Assembly: GCA_963969395.1 (NCBI GenBank) | Contig: OZ017797.1 | Span: 10,912,001 to 10,976,000, forward strand | Source: Pseudoscleropodium purum | Lineage: Eukaryota > Streptophyta > Bryopsida > Hypnales > Brachytheciaceae | Direction of reading: 5' to 3' | DNA length: 64,000 bases | Shown here: positions 35,507-44,019 of the stretch, piece after piece | How the letters are laid out: the number at the start of each line of letters is the position of its first letter | Numbering within the stretch: the stretch's first letter is position 1 | Translations under genes and position numbers: made by a program | The notes under the pieces: generated by a model | The model's input: the letters and a program-made list of their open reading frames with translations, nothing else | Database searches by the model: none | Told to the model about the DNA's origin: nothing

Positions 35507-35896
35507 CTATGGTCAATTTTGCATGACATTTACTTATGTGTAGGTTGAGGTGTTCAATGGATGGATTTTGTGGATTGGAGATGGTTTGTTTGCATTGCAA
35601 ACAATGTAGCATGATCTAGACAATGTATGCTGCAATTTGTAATTGAGGAAGAGCCTGGGAATAAAATGAACAATGGATGATTTTAATATTGGCATGCAAT
35701 ACAATTGCAAGTGAGAGATGCTTCTGTTATTTTGTGTTACATACATAGGGTTGATTTTGAACATTCAACTCTTTTTTATAGTGTGTAAGTTTTTGAGCAT
35801 GCATTGGTGCAATGCATCAATTTGCCAAGATTTTTTTTTATTTTTTATTTTTTTAAATTTAGAAACTATGGCAATTTACTATAAGAAACTCGTGTT

Positions 35897-36049
35897 TTAG
35901 ATGACGGATTTTAGGTGACATCTAATGTAACAACCCATGTTTTCCTATCAACAATAATGTCCACCATAACGTCAAGATGTTATAGTAGACATTGTTGACA
36001 TAAAAACATGAATTGTTACATTGAATGTCAAATAAAATCTATCACCTAA
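35897..36049. mobile_element. Palindromic MITE, copy 2
   Basis: Same family as 34823-34980: GACGGATTTT..., ACATCTAATGTAACAA, CATGTTTT, then the inverted GACATAAAAACATGAATTGT. The arms are more diverged from each other (left TTTTAGATGACGGATTTTAG, right end CTATCACCTAA). Its right end touches the left end of the 1,079-bp palindrome. Confidence 0.7.
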
Positions 36050-37128
36050 GGGTGATTGCAAGAAACACTTGTACTCCTAGGTTGCAGGTTTTTTTGGGAC
36101 CACTATAACTTTTGTTGTAACTTTTGATTTCTAGGTTCAATGCCAAAACCAAAAAAACAACTTCCTAGATGTCTTGATTGTAATTGTATCACTTATTTTT
36201 TAGAAATCAAAATAAATCATTTTATATTTAAAATTCAATTTTGTTAATTTATAACACTTTGACGTTTAGGAATTTTTAGTACTATTGAGCGGTTTAAATT
36301 AATTATTTTTAGTTGAATTTCATTGGTATATTTTCCTAATAGGTAGACATGTTTCTACAAAGATCATCTAAAAATAGCCTCCACAATTGTGCAAATAGGC
36401 CTCCCTTGCGCGCGCATTTCTAAACATTAGAGATAGTTTTGACTTCATTTTTTTTTGTCAAATCTCATCACCAAGAAGTCCTCCCAAATGGCCAATTTTT
36501 AGTTTTGTTCAAAATTGTTTTTCCTATTTTCTACAAATTAAAATGTCAAGAGATGTATTTTCTAGGACAACCAAAATCCCCCAAATAGTCTTTTTGGTTG
36601 TCCCGAAAAATACATCTCTCAACATTTTAATTTGTAGAAAATACGAAAAACAATTTTGAACAAAACTAAAAATTAGCCATTTGGGAGGACTTCTTGGTGA
36701 TGAGATTTGATAAAAAAAAATGAAGTCAAAACCATCTCTAATGTTTAGAAATGTGCGTGCAAGGGAGGCCTATTTGTACAACTGTGGAGGCTATAAAATA
36801 ATGTATTTTTAGATGATCTTTGATAAGAACATGTTTACCTATTAGGAAAATATACCATAGAAATTTCAATTAAAAATCATTAATTTAAACCACTCAATAT
36901 TACTAAAAAACCCTAAATGTCAAATTGTAACAAATTAACAAAATCGAATTTTAAATATAAAATAATTTTTTCTAATTTCTAAAAAATAAGGGATACAATT
37001 ACAATCAAGACATCTAGGAATTTTTTTTTGGTTTTAACATTGAACCTAGAAATAAAAAATTACAGCCAAAGTTATAGTAGTCCCAAAAAAAACGCAACAA
37101 ATAGAACAAGTGTTTCTTGCAATCACCC
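36050..37128. mobile_element. 1,079-bp almost complete palindrome (fold-back element)
   Basis: Left arm 36050-36575 and right arm 36592-37128 are inverted copies with scattered differences, joined by about 16 unpaired bases between GGACAACCAAA and TTTGGTTGTCC. Outer ends are GGGTGATTGCAAGAAACACT and its complement. CTAA flanks both sides (36046-36049 and 37129-37132) as a 4-bp target duplication. The arms include GAAGTCCTCCCAAATGGCCA and GCAAGGGAGGCCTATTTGTA. It shares termini with 21761-22487 and 38032-38806, and interior sequence with 40008-40734. Non-coding. Confidence 0.88.
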
Positions 37129-37129
37129 C

Positions 37130-38000
37130 TAAAACATAGATTTTTCATAGTAATTGTAATTGGAGAAACTGCAAGTGATGTTTGGATTGTTTTGTGTCTC
37201 ATGTGGCATGAGGACATGTGGGGTACTTCCAACTTTGTTTTGTGCATAGCTTTTTGAGTATGCATTGATGTAATGGACTGGTTTGCAAGTTTTGTTGTTG
37301 TTGTGAAGTTGCATGTAGCGGAAATTCATTGCTTGTCATTGGTTTCATTTGGCAAGCAATTTTTGGCTTATTGTGGCAAAAAAAAATGAATTTTTTTGTG
37401 ATTTTTTAAAGTTTGTTGGGACTAAATTAGTAAAGCATAGGTAGGTCCATGCTAAAACCACACACTAATGTGTCCCTTCTAAAAGCACAATAGGTTGATG
37501 CTAAAGGGTTGTTAAGGTAGTGGTAATGAAAAAATCTTACAGGTGGCGCCATTTGGTGATCGACAAAATAGGCATGCTTACTTTAAATAGAGTAATTGCA
37601 AGAGAGACTTGGGCTATTATGTGTCACATGTGACTTATTGACATGGAGGTGCTTCCGACTTTTTTTTAATTCATAGCTATGGAACATGCATTGATTTAAT
37701 GGATGGGCTTAAAAGTTTTTGTTTTTGTTTCCAAAGTTGTTGGAAGTCGTTGTTCATTGCTTGCCATTGGGGTGATTGCAAGAGACAAACAATTGGACTA
37801 TTCTATGTCACATGTGAAATGGAGACTCAAGGTGCTAAATCCAATCCTTTTTCATATACAATAGTTAGAGCATGCATTGCTGTAATGACAAAGATATAGC
37901 AAGTAACAATTCTTTAGTTGTCATTGGGGGGATTGCAAGAGACACTTAGACTACTTATATCACATTTGGACTGGGACAATGCATCCACCTCTTTCTCTAG
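37130..38000 (+). repeat. Degenerate array of about 150-180 bp units
   Basis: At least four units (starting about 37165, 37594, 37771, 37927) share GATTGCAAGAGACACTTGGA, CTATTATGTGTCACATGTGA, a CTTCCAACTTTTTTTT stretch and GAGCATGCATTGATGTAATG. Related units occur at 35700-35830, 39075-39150 and 39215-39335. The array lies between two GGGTRRTTGC-family elements and opens with the same TTGCAAGA core. Confidence 0.6.
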
Positions 38001-38031
38001 GTGCAGGGATTGCTAAAGTGTAAGTCTAGGA

Positions 38032-38806
38032 AGGTAGTTGCAAGAACCATTTCATTGTTTTGGGACAAAAATTGTAGTTTTGGCCATAGTTTTAGCAATA
38101 CTATACAATACCACCTTTAATATTTGTTAGCAATGCATTGACAAATCTAAATTTTTTATTTAGGGTGCTTGTAGATTTAAACTATCAATTCAATACCATG
38201 TAGTACTGTACAATATTGTAGACTATTGTAGGGTACTACAAAAGCCACTAGGAGCAAAAAAAGAAGGAGAAAAGGGATTTGTAGACATTTTCATTTTTTG
38301 GTAATTAAAAAAAAACTCTAAAAATTTTCCTAAAAAAAGTATTTTTTTTCTAGACAAGATTGTCCTTATATTGCACCAAAGAATTCTTGTAGAAAAAAAT
38401 TTCCCTCTTTGCCACCTTTGTGAAAAAAAAGGTCACTTTGCCCCTATACGTGCTACTGATATGATGCTATTTTCATAAAAACTCATCATTAGCCCTTGTA
38501 ATGTTAGCATAATTCCAACATGTCTAATTTGTGGGCTCTAATCTACATTTTTGGATCAAAAATAGGACTACCCCCCCCCCCCCCCCCCCCCCTCAAATGG
38601 TTAAGGTAGACATCCAATTGGGGGCAAATTAAAAATAATAACTAATTTTTTTAATTGAAAAAAATGTTAAATTTTTGAAATTACTACGTGTACCTATGTT
38701 CTAAATTTCATGCCAAATGAACATATAAAACAAAAATTATGAACAAAAAACCACTTGTCCAAGGGCAATGGGATATGAAATAGGACAAGTGTTTCTTGCA
38801 ATCACC
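38032..38806. mobile_element. GGGTRRTTGC-family TIR element, 775 bp, inverted relative to 21761
   Basis: Left end AGGTAGTTGCAAGAACC; right end (reverse complement) AGGTGATTGCAAGAAACACT continuing into TTGTCCTATTTCATATCCCA, which matches the left end of 21761-22487. Imperfect AGGA/AGAA flanks could be a diverged 4-bp duplication. It contains the C22 run at 38571. Confidence 0.65.
38571..38592 (+). repeat. Homopolymer tract C22
   Basis: Uninterrupted run of 22 C (poly-G on the minus strand) inside AT-rich DNA, within the element at 38032-38806. It could be genuine or a sequencing/assembly length artefact. Confidence 0.85.
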
Positions 38807-38809
38807 TAG

Positions 38810-38995
38810 AACTAGGCACTTATGTTATAGGGCACCTTTCATGGTTATATGTTACCTATAATGTAGATGCCTATTTCATAAGTATGTATGTTATAGGCAT
38901 AGGCCTTCAATGGTTGTAGGGTATTTACTTATGCTTAGGCTAAAAGCTTGTAGATTCACAATTCTAAGCCCACATACGAGCATCGTTGCTTGGTG
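38810..38995 (+). repeat. Dispersed repeat with ATGTTATAAGTAC motifs, copy 3
   Basis: Contains GGCACTTATGTTATAGGGCA, CATAAGTATGTATGTTATAG, CCTTCAATGGTTGTAGGGTA and GCCCACATACGAGCATC in the order seen at 22606 and 27430. Confidence 0.55.
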
Positions 38996-39069
38996 CATTG
39001 ATTTGATGCATTAGTATGCAATCTTTTGATATTGATTGAGAAGCTAGAGACTAGGAAGAAACAATGCTT

Positions 39070-39340
39070 TGCTTGTGATTGCAAGAGATTCTTCCACTAT
39101 TATATGTTATATGGAGAAGTTGCTTTCGGTGCAATAAAAAAATGCACGAGGCCATTTACACTAAAAATTGTTGTAGGCCAAAAAGAAACAATTCTTTCTT
39201 TGCTATTGAATCAATTGTAAGAGGTACTTCTACTATTATGTGTCAAATGGGGAATGATGTGGGATGCATCCAACTCTTTTTTCTATGTAGCTCTTGTCAC
39301 ATTGATGATTTATACATGTTTTGCATTTTCTATTGAAACA
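39070..39340 (+). repeat. Two further degenerate units of the 150-180 bp repeat
   Basis: GATTGCAAGAGATTCTTCCA and TTGTAAGAGGTACTTCTACT, each followed by CTATTAT(A/G)TGT and a CAACTCTTTTTT-type block as in 37130-38000. Open frames across them are not shared between units. Confidence 0.5.
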
Positions 39341-40007
39341 ATACTTTTCAAACTAATTTTAAAATTAAACAGCATTAGTACAATGAAAATCCAATGAACT
39401 ATGTCTAAATACCAACTATATATCAACCATAGAGTCAAATTTCATATTATTCCAATTGATTTGCAAATGACTTTGAATTTCAAAACTCCCGTTTTAATAA
39501 TAGTTTGACCAATTTCTATCTAAATTTTGATAGTAAATATTGTCGATGATAAATTTTAAACATAAAAATTCAAAAAATTATTACCTTCAAAAATTTCATT
39601 TCAAAGGTACTTTCCTAAACAAATTCCATAATTTAAGAAAATTGATAGAAAATTGAAATAAAATGTAAACATGTATCAATTTAAAAGATATTTTTAAAAT
39701 ATTTTTTTGGAGGTTGTTTAATTTTACATGTTTGAATATATGAAAAAATTATACTTCAAAATTCCATCGGAAATCCTTTTTCATGAAAATAGAGGTGCAC
39801 TTTTGTACAGGGACAGATACTGTTAAAAAAATGAATTTAATGTATTTTTAAAAATAAAAATGAGCATTTTATGAATTTTTTGGGGATGATAACTTAATAT
39901 TGATATTCTAAAACCATATCAAAATAATTTTACACAAAAATAGATTATCAAATTAGAACTATCCATGATTTTTGAAAATCTCAAAACTACATGTCTTCTA
40001 TATGAGG

Positions 40008-40734
40008 AGATAATTGCAAGAAAGGGTGTCTATTTTTTGTAGCGTTTTGCCAAAACTATAGTTTCTGCGCTCAATACTATAAGTACTACAAAACTAAACA
40101 ATCTCAAGCATTGATAAAAAAAAAATCAATAGCTAAGAGTACCATTTTGAGTACTATAAGTACTTGTAAGTACTGAAATAATGTTGTTTGAAAAAAACCC
40201 AGATTATTACAAAAAATAGATACAACGACCTATAAATTAATAATAATAATAATTCATGAACAAAAGAATCTAGAAATTGGCAATTTGTGAGGATTTGATG
40301 GAAATCATATTTCATCAAAAAAATGAAGCCAAAATCATCTTGACTATTCAAAAGTGCACGCGCAAGGGATCCCTATTTGTATGCATGTGGACAACATAAA
40401 ATAATGTTTTATTCATTTTTTTCAGTGGGCACATGTCTCTCTAGTGGAGGAATATCCTACAAAAATTTAAACTCTACATCATTAATTATGGATACTCCAC
40501 AATACTAAAAAATCCTAAATTGCAAAGTGTGACAAATTAGCTAAATTGAAATTTAATTATAAATTTATTTTTGAAAAATGATGGAAAATAAGAATTCTCT
40601 TTATGAACAAGTTGGTCATCTTCAATAAAAAAAATTCAAGCACATTGGCGTAATTCTCCAAATGTTATAGCCAAATCAAACTCTACAATTCAAAGTATGA
40701 TAGAAAATAGGACCACCCTTTCTTGCAACTATCC
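40008..40734. mobile_element. GGGTRRTTGC-family TIR element related to the palindrome
   Basis: Ends AGATAATTGCAAGAAAGGGT and (reverse complement) GGATAGTTGCAAGAAAGGGT. The interior from about 40355 aligns with the right arm of the 36050-37128 palindrome (GCGCAAGGGATCCCTATTTG, ATAAAATAATG, AATACTAAAAAATCCTAAAT, GACAAATTAGC). It looks like the non-palindromic relative of that element. Target duplication not clear. Confidence 0.6.
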
Positions 40735-41455
40735 AAGACATAAATTAAAAATGGTTGAGTTTTCTATGCATTCATTCAAAAGTTATAAGTTTTTCATAAT
40801 TTCAATAGTATGAAAGTTGCTTGAGGAAGTCACTTAATGTGAAATTAATAATCTAACTATATGCAAAAAGTATGTAATAAAGAAGTATGAAATAATATAC
40901 ATATTCCAAGAATATCCCACAAATTTGATATATTTTAGAAATATTCTTCAAAAATTTCTAAACAAATTTTTTAGGGTCTATTTTAGAACCACTTTGCTTT
41001 ATAAGTAATCCATTTCATATTACATTTTAAAAATGAAATGAATCCTATCTTTGCTTGCATCTTGATTATAAGATTTTTGCATAGTGACTTCCCTTGCCAA
41101 AGTGGGTAGCAAAAAAATATATTCTAAAAAAAGATTAATAAGTTTAGTTTGATTAGTTAAATCGATACCTGCAAGAAAAATCTTTAAATCATTCTATTTT
41201 AGATGATGAGATGAAAGCTATTAGGAGTCTTAGTTTGCAAACGATGAAGAAAGAAAGAACATACAAAGTCTTTTGCTACCTTTAATTTTTTCAAACTTAA
41301 ACAATAATAAAAATATAGAATAATAAATACAATTGTAATTTTCATTGTTAAAGCATATAGATTATGAACAAATTATTAAATTGAAAACATTTTTTTCTTC
41401 TAGAGGTTCATTAAGTGCAATAGTATGCAAACAATTGAAAAAGTTATAATTTTGT
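40735..41455. other. AT-rich intergenic DNA downstream of RING gene 1
   Basis: No gene visible. The 3' UTR of the RING gene should lie in its upper part. No clear poly(A) signal picked. Confidence 0.4.
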
Positions 41456-41459
41456 AGAT

Positions 41460-42470
41460 CTATGAAATTTGAGCATTGCAGAGTGGGCAAAATTTTGTAC
41501 ATTGCAACCACTCTTGAATGCACTCAAAATGATATACATGTTTGCAAGGCAACTTGCACAGTGATTCTCCTTCCTCAAATTTAGACCGACACACAACACA
41601 CTCTAATTGATGAAAAGTATTGCAATCTTCGGAATTGGACCAATATGCAAATCGTGGAAGTGCATTAATGGATTGAAGGTCAAGGCCTCTACTCTCAAAT
41701 TGTGGAAGTGCATCAATGAATTGAAGGTCAAGGCCTCCATTCTCAATTTCCATCACTTCTTCATATGCTTCATATGCTTCATGTACTAATTGTACTTCAT
41801 CTTCTTCATATGCGGACACGTCCTCATGCGAATCGTCCTCCAAATCACCATCATCATCCACGTGCCAACCATTTTCAAGAGCATATTGAGCTTGATATTC
41901 AGAGAGAGGAGCTTGACAATTTAAGCAATGACTTAAGCTAAGATTCAACGCTCTAATCTCTTCAACAATAGGTGGAACATGTTCATCATCAATGTCTGCC
42001 CCATCGTCACTACCATGAATACCGTAAGTAGTGTTGGTATCATCAGTAATATCTATAGCATCACCAATATCCTCGTTTGTATTGCTATCACAATCGTCAC
42101 TTCCAATATAGTTATTAGAGTTGGCACATTCATTGTCAACACCACTTCCATCAACATGTTCCATTTGCATCCAAAACACAATATTTTCTTGTTCTTGGTG
42201 TAGAAGAGCAATTGCAAATTCTAATTTGACTTCAAGATAAATTGATGTCTTAGTTGGAGTAGTTGTTGCAACAATAGCATTTGATTCTAGTGCTCCATCT
42301 TCATTTATATTTGTTGCATTATTTAGGGGACCACTTTCTTGGTCACCTTTGAATTCTTGCACTTCATTCTTCTCATTCTCCTCACTAGTGTTTGAGATTG
42401 CTTCACCTTCATTCTCTTCATTTTCAAAAGTATTCCTTGACTTTTTCCTATTATTGTTAATGCAAGTCAT
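41460..42470 (-). CDS. BIG BROTHER-like RING-H2 E3 ubiquitin ligase, copy 1 (336 aa)
   Basis: Intronless ORF from ATG at 42470. Residues 291-331 are a complete RING-H2: CVVC, 14 residues, CKHVYHFEC, 10 residues, CPLC, with the conserved Trp of EWL. RING-H2 proteins recruit E2 enzymes for ubiquitination. The linker before the RING (RGLDLQSINALPRFAY) matches the ESRGLS...LP segment that precedes the RING in BIG BROTHER/ENHANCER OF DA1, a growth-limiting ligase. Residues 1-250 are Asp/Glu/Asn-rich with a CLNC motif near 190 and look disordered. The linker is duplicated in tandem: two 16-residue units (GLDLQFIDALPQF and GLDLQSINALPRF), from a 48-bp duplication at about 41647-41742. Paralogue at 57975-58469; this copy has a much longer acidic N-terminus. 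Target unknown. Confidence 0.82.
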   Translation of the reverse strand: MTCINNNRKKSRNTFENEENEGEAISNTSEENEKNEVQEFKGDQESGPLNNATNINEDGALESNAIVATTTPTKTSIYLEVKLEFAIALLHQEQENIVFWMQMEHVDGSGVDNECANSNNYIGSDDCDSNTNEDIGDAIDITDDTNTTYGIHGSDDGADIDDEHVPPIVEEIRALNLSLSHCLNCQAPLSEYQAQYALENGWHVDDDGDLEDDSHEDVSAYEEDEVQLVHEAYEAYEEVMEIENGGLDLQFIDALPQFESRGLDLQSINALPRFAYWSNSEDCNTFHQLECVVCRSKFEEGESLCKLPCKHVYHFECIQEWLQCTKFCPLCNAQIS

Positions 42471-42666
42471 TGAGTACTACCAAATGTTCACTTGAATGAT
42501 TTGCTTTCTGAGGCAATACTATCAAATTATTATTAACAAAGTCAAAGAAAATTAATTAAATTTATGACAACAATTACTTATGTTAAAAATCTTTAAAAAT
42601 CTCTCTCTATATATATATCATTAAAATGATGTTTAAAAATCAAATGAGAAATAAATGTAAGGTCAT

Positions 42667-42676
42667 CTTTTTATAT
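42667..42676 (-). promoter_or_regulatory. TATA box of RING gene 1
   Basis: ATATAAAAAG on the minus strand about 200 bases upstream of the ATG. The alignable flank of RING gene 2 has TATAAAAGG at the same distance, which supports a real core promoter. Confidence 0.55.
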
Positions 42677-42679
42677 CTA

Positions 42680-43560
42680 TCTTCAATTGAATCAAAAAAA
42701 TTTAACAAAGTAAAAGTGAATCAAATTGCACTAAAGTAAAAGAATTAAAAAAAAGAAAAAGTGTTCAAAGTATATTATAGAATAAATAAATATCATTATA
42801 AAACTAAAAGAAAAGAAAAATACAACAAAATTGAAATAAAGTAAAGCCAAGTGTATATATTGAGAAACTAAAATAAAAGGATTTGCTTTACTAATCTAGA
42901 AAACCTTAAGTTGTGAGGCCTTTTTATTATAAAAAACCAATCAACAATTTCTTGTAGTTTTGATTGTATATATTGCTAGTTATTAGCAATTGAAGTAAAA
43001 AAAAAAAAAAGGTTTATTAACATCCTACCTAAGAATTTCAAATAACTTTAATTGCCCATGAATTTCATATGATTCAAACCTCTTGTATTTCTATTTGTTT
43101 ATTGCTATCTAGTGTAGAGCATCATGCTACAATCCAAATCTTGTGTCCCTCTATAATTTGAAAATCAACAAACCATGATTACAGGATAGATGTTTAAATT
43201 GCAACAAAATATTCAATTTTAGAAATTTTTCAAAATTTCAAATTGGATTCTGAACTAGAACTTACTAAGCTTAATTTCATAAGTCAGTCTCAACTACGTG
43301 AAAGAATCTCTTTTCTGTCTGTTTGAAGTGATTCTCCCTGTTTGTCTGTATGAAACAGCTTCAAGAGTTTAGAGCAAATCCAGATCATCACACAAAATCT
43401 TCAATTCAGCTCCTTGTCCCTCTATAAACCATCAATGAATGATCACAACAGAAAGCAAGTGGCTCTTCAATATTGAAACTATATAAATTTTCATGATAAA
43501 CACAGATCTCCAATAAGGTAACTAAGTCCTATTTGTATTAGCACAGTAGTGCACAATTTT
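42680..43560. other. Upstream region of RING gene 1, AT-rich
   Basis: The proximal several hundred bases align loosely with 58680-58970 upstream of RING gene 2 (AGTAAAAG, AAACTAAAAGAAAAG, then TCTAGAAAACCTTAAGTTGTGAGG versus TCTAAACCCTAAAGTTCCAAGG). No other gene. The stretch at 43500-43630 contains the imperfect inverted phrase AACTAAGTCCTATTTG / CAAATAGGAC. Confidence 0.45.
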
Positions 43561-43619
43561 AATGTGTGCTGCAAGTCCTTAGTAACTCAAATAGGACACA
43601 ACTGAATTTTGAGACAAAT

Positions 43620-43826
43620 AGAATGTCTTCCCTTACATCTAAGGAAGCTCAACAAGGGTCTCAACAAGACAAGCCAATGCACAAATTTAGAGGTGTTCTT
43701 CGCAGTAATGAGAGCATGTGTTTGCAGGTTTGTGACAACCCAGCTGAAGAAACTGGAACACGTGCATTGAAACTGGAACACGTGCATTGTCACCACGACC
43801 ACACACAGACAACGTGCCAGAACTAA
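43620..43826 (+). pseudogene. Possible truncated AP2/ERF-like fragment
   Basis: An open frame with ATG at 43623 contains HKFRGVLRSNESMCLQV, which resembles the first strand of AP2/ERF domains (KYRGVR...W). The rest of the domain (WLG, Ala-rich helix) is absent and the frame runs into a 20-bp tandem duplication. Very tentative; it may be chance. Confidence 0.15.
43751..43789 (+). repeat. 20-bp tandem duplication with two G-boxes
   Basis: AACTGGAACACGTGCATTGA is present twice head to tail. Each copy carries a CACGTG palindrome. The copies are identical apart from the last base. Confidence 0.85.
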
Positions 43827-43870
43827 TGTTGTATATCATGCTGCGATAACTTGCAAGAAATGCTTTTAGA

Positions 43871-44016
43871 ACCAAGCTTTGTTCCTTAATAACTTTTGCA
43901 TACAATATCCAAATGCCATGTTCTCTGATGTGTTGGAACCTCCTTTCACTTGCCAACAAGAACATATGAAAATCTGACCAGTCTAAGAATAGAAAAGAGG
44001 CTCAATAGCAAAAAGT
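43871..44016 (+). repeat. Dispersed repeat (TAACTTTTGCATACAATATC), copy 1
   Basis: Shared order of blocks with 51151-51300 and 60381-60543: TTCCTTAATAACTTTTGCAT, CAATATCCAAATG, GTTGGAACCTCCTTTC, TGCCAACAAGAA.ATATGAAAAT and CTCAATAGCAAAAAG. Non-coding, probably a small element. Confidence 0.7.
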
Positions 44017-44019
44017 GGC

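Noticed and set aside
13000..41400. LTR retrotransposon or transposase coding region in the desert
   Set aside because: I looked for long ORFs with RT, integrase or DDE-type motifs and for paired long direct repeats and found none; longest frames are short and AT-biased.
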